From Mesorhizobium shangrilense (GTDB lineage: Bacteria > Pseudomonadota > Alphaproteobacteria > Rhizobiales > Rhizobiaceae), in assembly GCF_040537815.1 (NCBI RefSeq), contig NZ_JBEWSZ010000001.1, forward strand, positions 2,728,001 through 2,792,000: a stretch of 64,000 bases of DNA, written 5' to 3'. This document shows positions 8,393 to 17,887 of the stretch, in pieces. A program made the translations under genes and the position numbers. The stretch's first letter is position 1. Every line of letters starts with the position of its first letter. The notes below the pieces were generated by a model, which was not told the origin of the DNA, ran no database searches, and was given only the letters and a program-made list of their open reading frames with translations.

Positions 8393-9289
8393 ATGTGTGG
8401 AATCGTCGGGCTGTTTCTGAAAGACAAATCGCTTGAGCCGAAGCTCGGCTCGATGCTGTCGGAGATGCTGATCTCGCTCAGCGATCGCGGCCCGGACAGT
8501 GCGGGCATCGCCATCTATGGCGCTCCGTCCGGCAATGAAGCCAAGATCACCATCCAGTCGGCAAAGCCCGGCCGTGATTTTCCTGGCCTCGAAGCGGAAC
8601 TCGCCAAGATCCTAGGCGCGCCGGTGACGATCGCGGTCAAGTCGACCCATGCGGTTGTCAGGACCGCCCCAGGCAAGATCGACGAGGCCCGCGAAGCCAT
8701 CCAGACGCTGCGTCCCGACATCCGCATCATGGGCGCCGGCGACGTTGTCGAGATTTACAAGGAAGTCGGCCTGCCCGAGGCGGTGGTCGATCGTTTCGAT
8801 GTCCGCTCGATGACCGGCACGCATGGCATCGGCCACACCCGCATGGCGACGGAATCGGCGGTGACGACGATGGGCGCGCATCCGTTCTCTACCGGCGCTG
8901 ACCAGTGCCTGGTGCACAATGGCTCGCTGTCCAACCACAACAATGTCCGCCGCGAACTGATCCGCGAAGGCATGAAGTTCGAGACCGAGAACGACACCGA
9001 GGTCGCCGCCGCCTATCTGTCGTCACAGATGGCGCATGGCAAGAATCTCGGCGAGGCCCTCGAGGGAACGCTAAGCGACCTCGACGGCTTCTTCACCTTC
9101 GTCGTCGGCACCAAGAACGGTTTTGGCGTGGTCCGTGATCCCATTGCTTGCAAGCCCGCCGTCATGGCCGAGACCGACCAGTATGTCGCCTTCGGCTCGG
9201 AATATCGCGCGCTGACCAAATTGCCCGGCATAGACAATGCGAGGGTCTGGGAACCGGAGCCCGCAACCGTCTATTTCTGGGAGCATTGA
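8393..9289 (+). CDS. mgsA: N-methylglutamate synthase subunit A (class II glutamine amidotransferase; GlxB-like)
   Basis: A 298-residue class II (Ntn-type) glutamine amidotransferase domain like the N-terminal part of glutamate synthase. The start is fixed at the ATG at 8393 because the next codon gives Cys2, the catalytic N-terminal nucleophile (MCGIVGLF), and GGAGG lies 5 bases upstream. Other family hallmarks are SDRGPDSAG, GHTRMATESAV and VHNGSLSNHNN. With the next two genes it forms a split glutamate-synthase-like enzyme. In methylamine users this makes N-methylglutamate from methylamine-derived nitrogen. In Sinorhizobium the same trio beside glnT is called glxBCD. Confidence 0.88.
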   Translation: MCGIVGLFLKDKSLEPKLGSMLSEMLISLSDRGPDSAGIAIYGAPSGNEAKITIQSAKPGRDFPGLEAELAKILGAPVTIAVKSTHAVVRTAPGKIDEAREAIQTLRPDIRIMGAGDVVEIYKEVGLPEAVVDRFDVRSMTGTHGIGHTRMATESAVTTMGAHPFSTGADQCLVHNGSLSNHNNVRRELIREGMKFETENDTEVAAAYLSSQMAHGKNLGEALEGTLSDLDGFFTFVVGTKNGFGVVRDPIACKPAVMAETDQYVAFGSEYRALTKLPGIDNARVWEPEPATVYFWEH

Positions 9290-9293
9290 GTTC

Positions 9294-10019
9294 ATGCCGG
9301 CAACCTCCAAGGCAACGCGCGACCAAGGTCATGCGCGCGTGTTCGACCTCGATGTCATGTCCCTGCGCGAGCTCAACCAGGCACTGCACGATCTGGCACC
9401 CGGATCGAACCAGACCGCATGGGAAGTGCTGAACCCAAAGGGCAACCATTCGGTCGCCGTCGGTGTCGACCTCCCGGTCACCATCGATGTGCGCGGCAGC
9501 GTCGGCTACTACTGCGGCGGCATGAACTCCGGCAGCACCATCACGGTCCACGGTTCCGCAGGACCCGGCGTCGGCGAGAACATGATGTCGGGGTCGATCA
9601 TCATCAAAGGTGACGCCAGCCAATATGCCGGCGCCACCGGCAAAGGCGGATTGCTGGTCATCGAAGGCAATGCCTCGTCGCGCTGCGGCATTTCCATGAA
9701 GGGCATCGACATCGTCGTGCACGGCAATATCGGCCACATGTCGGCGTTCATGGCGCAGTCCGGCAATCTGGTGGTGCTGGGCGATGCCGGCGACGCACTG
9801 GGCGATTCCATCTACGAGGCGCGGCTCTTCGTACGCGGCAAGGTCGACAGCCTCGGCGCCGACTGCATCGCCAAGGAGATGCGGCCCGAGCACCTGGAAT
9901 TGCTGCAAGGCCTGCTCGACCGTGCCGGTGTCACCGACGTCAAGCCGTCAGAGTTCAAGCGCTACGGCTCGGCGCGCACCCTCTACAATTTCAATATCGA
10001 CAACGCCGACGCGTATTGA
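9294..10019 (+). CDS. mgsB: N-methylglutamate synthase subunit B (GltB C-terminal GXGXG domain; GlxC-like)
   Basis: A 241-residue single-domain protein matching the C-terminal right-handed beta-helix (GXGXG) domain of glutamate synthase. Repeated Gly-rich turns (VRGSVGYYCGGMNSG, VHGSAGPGVGENMMSG, IKGDASQYAGATGKGG, VHGNIGHMSAFMAQSG) mark the helix rungs. The ATG at 9294 begins 4 bp after the mgsA stop; the frame is open further upstream only because it overlaps mgsA. It acts as the structural linker between the amidotransferase and the FMN subunit. The 6-bp gap to mgsC indicates co-expression. Confidence 0.87.
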   Translation: MPATSKATRDQGHARVFDLDVMSLRELNQALHDLAPGSNQTAWEVLNPKGNHSVAVGVDLPVTIDVRGSVGYYCGGMNSGSTITVHGSAGPGVGENMMSGSIIIKGDASQYAGATGKGGLLVIEGNASSRCGISMKGIDIVVHGNIGHMSAFMAQSGNLVVLGDAGDALGDSIYEARLFVRGKVDSLGADCIAKEMRPEHLELLQGLLDRAGVTDVKPSEFKRYGSARTLYNFNIDNADAY

Positions 10020-10025
10020 GGCAGC

Positions 10026-11354
10026 ATGACCTACAGGAACCCGCCGACGACGCCGCGCAAATCCGCGACCTTTGACGACTACACGCTTTCCGAAATCCGT
10101 CGCGCCGCCGCGACCGGCATCTACGACATCCGTGGTGCCGGCGCCAAGCGCAAGCTGCCGCATTTCGACGATCTGCTTTTCCTCGGCGCCTCGATCTCGC
10201 GCTATCCGCTCGAAGGCTATCGCGAACGCTGCGACACATCAGTCGTGCTGGGTTCGCGCCATGCCAAGAAGCCGATCGAGTTGAAGATACCCATCACCGT
10301 CGCCGGCATGAGCTTTGGCTCGCTGTCCGGTCCGGCCAAGGAAGCGCTCGGACGCGGCGCCACCCTGTCGGGCACCTCGACCACCACGGGCGACGGCGGC
10401 ATGACCGAGGAAGAGCGCGGTCATTCGAAGACGCTGGTCTATCAATACCTGCCGTCGCGCTACGGCATGAACCTGCGCGACCTACGCCGCGCCGATGCCA
10501 TCGAAGTCGTTGTCGGCCAGGGCGCCAAGCCCGGCGGCGGTGGCATGCTGCTCGGTCAGAAGATTTCCGACCGCGTCGCCGAGATGCGCACGCTGCCCAA
10601 GGGCATCGACCAGCGTTCGGCCTCGCGTCATCCCGACTGGACCGGGCCGGACGATCTCGAGATCAAGATCCTCGAGCTGCGTGAAATCACCGATTGGGAA
10701 AAGCCGATCTACGTCAAGGTCGGCGGCGCGCGGCCCTATTACGACACCGCCCTTGCGGTGAAGGCTGGCGCCGACGTCGTCGTCGTCGACGGCATGCAGG
10801 GCGGCACGGCGGCAACCCAGGAAGTGTTCATTGAAAATGTCGGCCAGCCGACGCTCGCCTGCATCAGGCCGGCGGTGCAGGCGCTGCAGGATCTCGGCAT
10901 GCACCGCAAGGTGCAGCTGATCGTCTCCGGCGGCATCCGCAACGGCGCCGATGTCGCCAAGGCGCTGGCGCTTGGCGTCGACGCGGTCTCCATCGGCACG
11001 GCCGCCCTGGTCGCGCTTGGCGACAATGATCCCCGCTGGGAGGCGGAGTACAACGAGCTCGGCACCACTGCCGGCGCCTATGACGACTGGCACGAGGGCC
11101 GCGACCCCGCGGGCATCACCACGCAGGACCCGGAACTGATGAAGCGGGTCGACCCGGTGGCCGCCGGACGCCGGCTGGCCAACTACCTCAAGGTGATGAC
11201 GCTGGAGGCTCAGACCATCGCGCGGGCCTGCGGCAAGAACAGCCTGCACAATCTCGAACCCGAGGACCTCGTCGCACTGACGATCGAGGCAGCCGCGATG
11301 GCCGGCGTACCGCTGGCCGGCACCAACTGGATACCGGGGAAAAATAACTTCTAA
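10026..11354 (+). CDS. mgsC: N-methylglutamate synthase subunit C (FMN-binding glutamate synthase domain; GlxD-like)
   Basis: A 442-residue FMN-dependent TIM-barrel subunit related to the central domain of glutamate synthase. FMN and substrate motifs are visible: GMSFGSLSGPAKEALGRGA, PGGGGMLLGQKI, VVDGMQGGTAATQ and the phosphate-binding VSGGIRNGADVAKALALG. The usual Cys-rich segment that binds the [3Fe-4S] cluster in GltB, just after the GTA-LVALG segment, is absent: the equivalent region reads AYDDWHEGRDPAGITTQDPE. Either the cluster is missing or it is ligated differently. Coupled to mgsB (6 bp) and followed 32 bp later by gmaS. Confidence 0.87.
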   Translation: MTYRNPPTTPRKSATFDDYTLSEIRRAAATGIYDIRGAGAKRKLPHFDDLLFLGASISRYPLEGYRERCDTSVVLGSRHAKKPIELKIPITVAGMSFGSLSGPAKEALGRGATLSGTSTTTGDGGMTEEERGHSKTLVYQYLPSRYGMNLRDLRRADAIEVVVGQGAKPGGGGMLLGQKISDRVAEMRTLPKGIDQRSASRHPDWTGPDDLEIKILELREITDWEKPIYVKVGGARPYYDTALAVKAGADVVVVDGMQGGTAATQEVFIENVGQPTLACIRPAVQALQDLGMHRKVQLIVSGGIRNGADVAKALALGVDAVSIGTAALVALGDNDPRWEAEYNELGTTAGAYDDWHEGRDPAGITTQDPELMKRVDPVAAGRRLANYLKVMTLEAQTIARACGKNSLHNLEPEDLVALTIEAAAMAGVPLAGTNWIPGKNNF

Positions 11355-11386
11355 GCCTTCAGCATACCAATAAGCGAGGAACTATA

Positions 11387-12694
11387 ATGGGGAACGATCT
11401 CGCCGCATTCGCCAAAAAGAACGGCGTCAAATATTTCATGATTTCCTACACTGACCTGTTCAGTGGCCAGCGTGCCAAGCTGGTGCCTGCACAGGCCATC
11501 GCCGACATGCAGAAGGACGGCGCCGGCTTTGCCGGTTTTGCCACATGGCTCGACTTGACGCCTGCGCATCCCGACATGCTGGCGGTTCCGGATCCGGATT
11601 CGGTGATCCAGCTGCCATGGAAACCGGAAGTGGCGTGGGTAGCCGCCAACTGCATCATGGATGACAAGGAGGTCGACCAGGCGCCGCGCAACACGCTGAA
11701 ACGCCTCATTGCCGAAGCCGCAAGCGACGGCATGCATGTCAAGACCGGCGTCGAAGCGGAGTTCTTCCTGATCTCGCCGGACGGCAAGACGATCTCAGAC
11801 GAATACGACACGGCGTCGAAGCCCTGCTACGACCAGCAAGCGGTGATGCGCCGCTACGATGTCATCGCCGAGATCTGCGACCACATGCTGGCGCTCGGCT
11901 GGGGCGCCTACCAGAACGACCATGAGGACGCCAACGGCCAGTTCGAGATGAACTGGGCCTTCGACGACGTGCTGGCGACCGCCGACAAGCACTCCTTCTT
12001 CAAGTTCATGGTCAAGTCGATCGCGGAAAAGCATGGGCTGCGCGCCACCTTCATGCCGAAGCCCTTCCAGGGCCTGACCGGCAATGGCTGCCATGCTCAT
12101 ATCTCGGTGTGGGACAAGGCTGGCAAGACCAATGTCTTCGCCGACAATTCGATGGAGCTTGGCCTGTCTGCCAAGGGCAGGAATTTCCTCGGCGGCATCA
12201 TGAAACATGCTTCCGCGCTCGCCGCGATCACCAACCCGACCGTCAATTCCTACAAGCGCATCAACGCGCCGCGCACCATTTCGGGCGCGACGTGGGCGCC
12301 GAACACGGTGACCTGGACCGGCAACAACCGCACCCACATGGTGCGCGTGCCCGGCCCCGGCCGCTTCGAACTGCGGTTGCCGGATGGCGCGGCCAACCCG
12401 TATCTGCTGCAGGCGGTCATCATCGCCGCCGGCCTCGACGGCATCCGTTCGAAGGCAGACCCGGGCAAGCGCTACGACATCGACATGTACCAGCTCGGCC
12501 ATACCGTGAAGGGCGCGCCGAAGCTGCCGCTCAACCTGCTCGACGCGCTGAGGGAGTTCGACAAGGACAAATCGCTCAAGGCGGCGCTGGGTGAGGAATT
12601 CTCGTCGGCATACCTAAAGCTGAAGCACCAGGAATGGAATTCCTATGCTTCGCACTTCACGCAATGGGAGCGCGACCACACGCTGGACATCTGA
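11387..12694 (+). CDS. gmaS: Gamma-glutamylmethylamide synthetase (type III glutamine synthetase-like, GlnT family)
   Basis: A 435-residue member of the glutamine synthetase superfamily, GlnT/GmaS branch. It keeps the metal/glutamate-binding VEAEFFL motif, the QNDHEDANGQFEMNW stretch, the ATP-site TFMPKPFQGLTGNGCHAHIS segment and the C-terminal PGPGRFELRLPDGAANPYLL. It lacks the adenylylation loop of GlnA. In methylamine users GmaS joins methylamine to glutamate with ATP to give gamma-glutamylmethylamide. The methylamine specificity is inferred from the neighbouring mgs and mgd genes; many rhizobial homologues are simply called glnT. GAGGA 6 bases upstream of the ATG supports the start. Confidence 0.86.
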   Translation: MGNDLAAFAKKNGVKYFMISYTDLFSGQRAKLVPAQAIADMQKDGAGFAGFATWLDLTPAHPDMLAVPDPDSVIQLPWKPEVAWVAANCIMDDKEVDQAPRNTLKRLIAEAASDGMHVKTGVEAEFFLISPDGKTISDEYDTASKPCYDQQAVMRRYDVIAEICDHMLALGWGAYQNDHEDANGQFEMNWAFDDVLATADKHSFFKFMVKSIAEKHGLRATFMPKPFQGLTGNGCHAHISVWDKAGKTNVFADNSMELGLSAKGRNFLGGIMKHASALAAITNPTVNSYKRINAPRTISGATWAPNTVTWTGNNRTHMVRVPGPGRFELRLPDGAANPYLLQAVIIAAGLDGIRSKADPGKRYDIDMYQLGHTVKGAPKLPLNLLDALREFDKDKSLKAALGEEFSSAYLKLKHQEWNSYASHFTQWERDHTLDI

Positions 12695-12730
12695 TGTCCG
12701 GAGTGAGGCGAGCGACCTCGGAATGAACGC

Positions 12731-13984
12731 ATGAAATACTCGATCTTCTCGCTCGCTCGCGCCGCCCTTTCCGGGCACAAGAATTGGCAGCGCACCTGGC
12801 GCGACGCCACGCCGAAGGATCGCTACGACGTGGTGATCATCGGCGGTGGCGGCCATGGCCTGGCCACCGCCTGGTTCCTTGCCAGCGAGTACGGCATCAA
12901 GAACGTCGCCGTGCTCGAAAAGGGCTGGATCGGCTCCGGCAATGCGGGCCGTAACACCACCATCATCCGCTCCAATTACGGGCTGCCCGGCAATACCGGC
13001 TTCTACGAGCTGTCGATGAAGCTGTGGGAGCGGATGGAGCAGGACCTCAACTACAACACGATGGTCAGCCAGCGCGGCGTCATCAACCTCTATCATTCCG
13101 ACGGCCAACGCGACGCCTATGCGCGGCGCGGCAACACGATGCGCATCAACGGCATCGATTCCGAACTGCTGGACCTTGCAGCGGTCAAGAAGATGATGCC
13201 GTTCCTGAACTTCGACAATGCGCGTTTTCCGGTGCAAGGCGGCCTGCTGCAGCGGCGCGGCGGCACGGCGCGGCACGACGCCGTCGTCTGGGGCTACGCG
13301 CATGCGGCAAGCGCGCTCGGCGTCGACATCATTCAGAACTGCGAGGTGACCGGCTTTACCCGCGACGCCAACGGCAAGGTGACCGGCGTCGAGACGTCGC
13401 GCGGCAGGATCGGCGCGGGAAAAGTCGGCATGGCAGTTGCCGGCAGTTCGTCGCGTGTCGCCTCCATGGCCGGCCTGCGGCTGCCTATCGAAAGCCATGT
13501 GCTGCAGGCCTTCGTGTCCGAGGCCATCAAGCCTCTGATCCCCAATGTCATCACCTTCGGCGCCGGTCATTTCTATGTCAGCCAGTCGGACAAGGGCGGG
13601 CTGGTCTTCGGTGGCGACATAGACGGCTACAATTCCTACGCCCAGCGCGGCAACATGCCGGTCATGGAAGATGTCTGCGAGGGCGGCATGGCGCTGATGC
13701 CGATGATCGGCCGCGTGCGCCTGCTGCGTCAGTGGGGCGGTATCATGGACATGTCGATGGACGGCTCGCCAATCATCGACAAGACGCCGGTGGACGGGCT
13801 CTATCTCAACGCCGGCTGGTGCTATGGCGGCTTCAAGGCAACGCCGGGCTCCGGCTTTGTCTTTGCGCATCTGCTGGCCCGCGACGAGACCCACAAGGAG
13901 GCGGCACGGTTCCGCCTCGACCGGTTCCGGACTGGTGCCGTGATCGACGAAAAGGGCCAGGGCGCCCAACCGAACCTTCACTGA
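12731..13984 (+). CDS. mgdA: N-methylglutamate dehydrogenase subunit A (sarcosine oxidase beta family)
   Basis: A 417-residue flavoprotein of the heterotetrameric sarcosine oxidase beta (SoxB) family. A dinucleotide-binding VVIIGGGGHGLATAWFLA motif lies at about 33-50, with GSGNAGRNTTIIRSNYG nearby, and the C-terminal YLNAGWCYGGFKATPGSG typical of the family is present. It is the substrate-oxidising subunit. Placed after mgsABC-gmaS, it most likely oxidises N-methylglutamate to glutamate plus a one-carbon unit rather than sarcosine, but the two activities cannot be told apart from sequence. Order beta-delta-alpha-gamma matches mgdABCD. The RBS is weak. Confidence 0.87.
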   Translation: MKYSIFSLARAALSGHKNWQRTWRDATPKDRYDVVIIGGGGHGLATAWFLASEYGIKNVAVLEKGWIGSGNAGRNTTIIRSNYGLPGNTGFYELSMKLWERMEQDLNYNTMVSQRGVINLYHSDGQRDAYARRGNTMRINGIDSELLDLAAVKKMMPFLNFDNARFPVQGGLLQRRGGTARHDAVVWGYAHAASALGVDIIQNCEVTGFTRDANGKVTGVETSRGRIGAGKVGMAVAGSSSRVASMAGLRLPIESHVLQAFVSEAIKPLIPNVITFGAGHFYVSQSDKGGLVFGGDIDGYNSYAQRGNMPVMEDVCEGGMALMPMIGRVRLLRQWGGIMDMSMDGSPIIDKTPVDGLYLNAGWCYGGFKATPGSGFVFAHLLARDETHKEAARFRLDRFRTGAVIDEKGQGAQPNLH

Positions 13985-14000
13985 GGACGGTCAGGAAACC

Positions 14001-14276
14001 ATGCGCATTGTCTGTCCCTTCTGCGGTGAACGCGAGCTTGGTGAGTTCACCTATCTCGGCGACGCCAAGCCGTTACGGCCGGCGGCCGGCGCGTCGGAGG
14101 ACGAGGTCTTCGACTATGTCTACCTGCGCGACAACATCGCCGGCGAAACGAGCGAACACTGGTACCATGGCGGCGGCTGCCGGGCCTGGCTGAAGATCGC
14201 CCGCAACACGCTGACGCACGAGATTGCTTCCATCGAACCGGCGGCAGGCGCCGGTGCAGCGAAGGTTGACGCGTGA
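14001..14276 (+). CDS. mgdB: N-methylglutamate dehydrogenase subunit B (sarcosine oxidase delta family)
   Basis: A 91-residue small subunit of the SoxD family. It has the zinc-site pattern C5-x2-C8 at the N-terminus (IVCPFCGEREL) and a distal HWYHGGGC with H56 and C60, which supply the other ligands in characterised sarcosine oxidases. AGGA 5 bases upstream supports the ATG. The stop overlaps the start of the alpha subunit (TGATG), a sign of translational coupling and stoichiometric assembly of the heterotetramer. Confidence 0.88.
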   Translation: MRIVCPFCGERELGEFTYLGDAKPLRPAAGASEDEVFDYVYLRDNIAGETSEHWYHGGGCRAWLKIARNTLTHEIASIEPAAGAGAAKVDA

Positions 14277-17257
14277 TGGCCGGTGCGCAGACAAACCGGC
14301 TGGACAAGGGCGGTCTCATCGACCGCTCGACGTCGCTGAATTTCCGCTTCGACGGCAAAAGCTTTGCCGGCTTCAAGGGCGATACGCTGGCCTCGGCGCT
14401 GATCGCCAACGGCGTCAAGCTGGTCGGCCGCTCGTTCAAATACCATCGTCCGCGCGGCATCCTGACCGCCGGCTCCGAAGAGCCCAACGCACTGGTCGAA
14501 CTGCGCACGGGCGCCCGGCGCGAGCCCAACACCAAGGCGACGACGGCGGAGCTTTATGAAGGGTTGGTGGCCGCCAGCCAAAACCGCTGGCCGTCGCTGC
14601 GCCATGATGTGATGTCGGTGAACCAGCTGTTCGCGCCGATCTTCGTCGCCGGCTTCTACTACAAGACCTTCATGTGGCCGGCCAAGTTCTGGGAAGCCAT
14701 CTACGAGCCGGCGATCCGCCGCGCCGCCGGCCTTGGCCGGGGCGCCGGAATTGCCGATCCCGATCACTACGACAAGGCCTGGGCCTATTGCGACGTGCTG
14801 ATCGCGGGCTCCGGCCCGGCGGGCCTGGCAGCGGCCCTTGCCGCCGGCCGCACGGGCGCCCGCGTCATCCTGTGCGAGGAGGATTTTTCGCCCGGTGGCC
14901 GTCTGCTGTCGGATGGCGGCACGATCGACGGACTTCCAGCAGCCGAATGGCTTTCACGGACACTGGCCGAACTGGCGGCAATGCCCGATATCAGCATCAT
15001 GACCCGCACGACGCTGTTCGGTGTCTATGACGGCGGCACGTATGGCGCGCTGGAGCGGGTCAACGACCACCTGCCCTCGCCGCCCGAACACCAGGTGCGC
15101 CAGCGCCTGTGGCGGATCGTGGCAAAACGCTCGATTGTCGCGGCTGGCGCGCTCGAACGTCCCATAGTCTTTGCCGGCAACGACACGCCGGGCGTGATGA
15201 TGGCCTCGGCGATGCGGACATACATCGCCCGCTACGCGGCGACGCCGGCAAAACGCATCGCACTGTTCACCAACAATGAGGATGGCTGGCGCACGGTCGA
15301 GACGGCACTTGGCGCCGGATTGCAGATCGCGGCGGTCATCGACGCGCGTGCGGATGTGTCGGCCGCCCATCGCTCGCTCGCCTCCAAGGGAGGCTTTCCG
15401 GTTCTGCACGGCTCCGTCAGCGGTGTCGACGGCGGCAAGGACGGGGTGCGGAAAATCTCGGTGACGCTGACCGGCGGGGCGCGCGCCGAGGTCGAAGCCG
15501 GCGGGCTCGCCGTTTCCGGCGGCTGGAACCCGGCGGTCGGGCTGACTTCCTACCATCGCGGCCGGCCGAAATGGCTAGAAGACATCGCCGCCTTCGTGCC
15601 TGATGGGGCACCTCCCGGCATGGTCGCCGTCGGTGCCGCCAACGGCGCCTTCGGACTTGGCGCCTGCCTGCGTGAAGGCTTTGCCGCCGGCGCGGCAGCA
15701 GCAGGTGACACAGGACGCAACGGCAACGCCGGGGTGTCGCCGGTCGCCGAAGACGAAGCTTTTTCGCTGGCGCCGCTCTGGCATGTGGCGGGCAAGGGCA
15801 AGGCCTTTGTCGACTACCAGCACGACGTCACCGCTTCCGACATCGAACTGGCGCAGCGCGAGGGCTTCGAATCGGTCGAGCATCTGAAGCGCTATACGAC
15901 GCTCGGCATGGCCACCGACCAGGGCAAGACCTCGAACGTCGCCGGCCTCGCCATCATGGCTGCGGTGAGCGGCCGGTCCATTCCCGAGACCGGGACGACA
16001 ATCTATCGCCCGCCCTATGTGCCGGTCGCCATCGGCGCCTTCGCCGGCCACCATCGCGACGAGAATTTCCACGCCACACGGCTGACGCCGTCGCATCACT
16101 GGGCGGAAGAACAAGGCGCCATCTTCGTCGACACCGGCCTGTGGAAGCGCGCGCAATGGTATCCGCGCGCCGGCGAGAAGGACTGGCTGGAATCGGTGAC
16201 CCGCGAGGTCAAGGCGGTGCGCGGCGGCGTCGGCTTCTGCGATGTCTCGACGCTCGGCAAGATCGACGTGCACGGCCCGGATGCCGGCGCCTTCCTCGAC
16301 CGTGTCTACATCAACACTTTCTCCAACCTCGCCGTCGGCAAGGCACGTTACGGGCTGATGCTGCGCGAGGACGGGTTCGTCTACGATGACGGCACCACAT
16401 CGCGGCTGGCGGAAGACCATTATTTCCTGACCACAACCACTGCCAAGGCCGGGCTGGTGATGCAGCATCTCGAATTCTGCCGGCAGGTGCTGTTTCCCGA
16501 ACTCGACGTGCAGCTGACGTCGGTTTCGGACCAGTGGGCGCAATTCTCGATCGCAGGGCCGAAGACGCGTGATCTGCTCAAGGAAATCGTCGATCCGGCG
16601 GAAGACCTTTCCAACGAAGGTTTTCCGTTCATGGGCGCACGGGAAGTGTCGCTGCGCGGCGGCATCACGGCGCGGCTGTTCCGCATCTCCTTCTCCGGCG
16701 AGATGGCATTCGAGATTTCGGTCCCTGCCCGCTACGGCGACGCACTGGTTCGCAATCTGATGCTGGCCGGAAAGCAATTTGGCGTGACGCCTTACGGCAC
16801 CGAGGCGCTCGGCGTCATGCGCATTGAAAAGGGCCATGTCGCCGGGCCGGAACTGAGCGGCACGACGACGGCAGGCGATCTTGGCCTCGGCAAGATGATG
16901 TCGGCCAAGAAGGATTTCATCGGCCGCGTCATGGCCGGACGCGAAGCGCTCGTCGCTGCCGATCGTCAGGTCGTGGTCGGCATCAAGCCGGTCGACAAGG
17001 CGCGCCGCCTACGTTCCGGCGCACACGTCATTCCGAAGGGACAGACGCCGGGTCCGGACAACGACCAGGGCTACGTCACCTCAGTGTGTTTCTCGCCGAC
17101 ACTCGACCAATGGATTGGCCTCGCACTTGTCGAGCGTGGCCGCGAGCGCATCGGCGAGATCGTCCATGCGCATGATCCGCTGCGCGGCGAAGACTATGAC
17201 GTCGAACTGTGCAATGCCGTCTTCTACGATCCGGATGGAGGGCGCCAGCGTGGCTGA
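14276..17257 (+). CDS. mgdC: N-methylglutamate dehydrogenase subunit C (sarcosine oxidase alpha family, FAD/NAD and folate domains)
   Basis: A 993-residue alpha subunit. Residues 15-110 are a ferredoxin-like N-terminal domain (KSFAGFKGDTLASALIANG). A NAD/FAD-binding oxidoreductase domain with IAGSGPAGLAAALAAG (GxGxxG at 178-183) and VVAAGALERPIVFAG-like segments follows to about 560. Residues 600-990 are a GcvT-type folate-binding domain. The last domain accepts the methyl-derived carbon as methylene-tetrahydrofolate. The ATG at 14276 overlaps the delta stop; a GTG directly before it (14273) is an alternative. Full length for the family. Confidence 0.88.
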   Translation: MAGAQTNRLDKGGLIDRSTSLNFRFDGKSFAGFKGDTLASALIANGVKLVGRSFKYHRPRGILTAGSEEPNALVELRTGARREPNTKATTAELYEGLVAASQNRWPSLRHDVMSVNQLFAPIFVAGFYYKTFMWPAKFWEAIYEPAIRRAAGLGRGAGIADPDHYDKAWAYCDVLIAGSGPAGLAAALAAGRTGARVILCEEDFSPGGRLLSDGGTIDGLPAAEWLSRTLAELAAMPDISIMTRTTLFGVYDGGTYGALERVNDHLPSPPEHQVRQRLWRIVAKRSIVAAGALERPIVFAGNDTPGVMMASAMRTYIARYAATPAKRIALFTNNEDGWRTVETALGAGLQIAAVIDARADVSAAHRSLASKGGFPVLHGSVSGVDGGKDGVRKISVTLTGGARAEVEAGGLAVSGGWNPAVGLTSYHRGRPKWLEDIAAFVPDGAPPGMVAVGAANGAFGLGACLREGFAAGAAAAGDTGRNGNAGVSPVAEDEAFSLAPLWHVAGKGKAFVDYQHDVTASDIELAQREGFESVEHLKRYTTLGMATDQGKTSNVAGLAIMAAVSGRSIPETGTTIYRPPYVPVAIGAFAGHHRDENFHATRLTPSHHWAEEQGAIFVDTGLWKRAQWYPRAGEKDWLESVTREVKAVRGGVGFCDVSTLGKIDVHGPDAGAFLDRVYINTFSNLAVGKARYGLMLREDGFVYDDGTTSRLAEDHYFLTTTTAKAGLVMQHLEFCRQVLFPELDVQLTSVSDQWAQFSIAGPKTRDLLKEIVDPAEDLSNEGFPFMGAREVSLRGGITARLFRISFSGEMAFEISVPARYGDALVRNLMLAGKQFGVTPYGTEALGVMRIEKGHVAGPELSGTTTAGDLGLGKMMSAKKDFIGRVMAGREALVAADRQVVVGIKPVDKARRLRSGAHVIPKGQTPGPDNDQGYVTSVCFSPTLDQWIGLALVERGRERIGEIVHAHDPLRGEDYDVELCNAVFYDPDGGRQRG

Positions 17258-17876
17258 GTTTTCCTGGAATCTCCGCAGTCCGCTGGAGAAGGCGCTCGTG
17301 CCGGGCGCGCATGGTGCACGCGGCGAGGCCGGCGTCTCGCTGACCGAGGTCCGCAATTTCGACCTTATCCAGGTGATGGCGCGGCGCGGCAAGGCGGCTG
17401 AGATGGGCAAGGCCGCGAAGGTGCGGTTCGGTGTTGCGGCTCCGGATGCGCCCAAGGCGGTGCAGGTTTCGGACGTCACGCTGATCTGGTCAGGGCCGGA
17501 CCAATTCTTCGTCCTGTCGAAGGGCGACAAGCATACGATGCAGATACTGGCGCCGACGTTTTCCGATCCCGCCTCTCTGTCCGACCAGTCACATGCGCGG
17601 GCGTTGATCAGCATCTCCGGCATCAAGGCGCGGACGATGCTGGCCAAGCTGTCGTCGATCGATCTGCATCCCGATACATTTCCGATCGGCGCGGCCGCCG
17701 CGACCTCGATGGACCACACCAGCGTCACGCTCTGGCGCGGCAATGATCGGGCCGATGGGCAGTCGGTCTTTAACGTTCTGGTGTTTGCGACCTTCGCCGA
17801 CAGCCTCTGGCATACGATGCTGGATTCGGCCGCAGAGTATGGCGTGGCGATCAATCATTCCGAGGAATTGGCATAA
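17250..17876 (+). CDS. mgdD: N-methylglutamate dehydrogenase subunit D (sarcosine oxidase gamma family)
   Basis: A 208-residue gamma subunit of the SoxG family, full length, with the typical ARALISISGIKARTMLAKLSS region near 120-140. It completes the alpha-beta-delta-gamma heterotetramer. The start is taken as GTG at 17250, which overlaps the alpha stop by 8 bp and has GGAGGG 7 bases upstream. An ATG at 17235 would put that RBS inside the gene. It ends the long operon; a palindromic element follows at 17888. Confidence 0.84.
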   Translation: MAEFSWNLRSPLEKALVPGAHGARGEAGVSLTEVRNFDLIQVMARRGKAAEMGKAAKVRFGVAAPDAPKAVQVSDVTLIWSGPDQFFVLSKGDKHTMQILAPTFSDPASLSDQSHARALISISGIKARTMLAKLSSIDLHPDTFPIGAAAATSMDHTSVTLWRGNDRADGQSVFNVLVFATFADSLWHTMLDSAAEYGVAINHSEELA

Positions 17877-17887
17877 TGCCACGCCTC

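Noticed and set aside
12731..17876. Plain sarcosine oxidase operon
   Set aside because: Possible by sequence, but direct linkage to mgsABC-gmaS favours N-methylglutamate dehydrogenase; sarcosine activity is kept only as an alternative.
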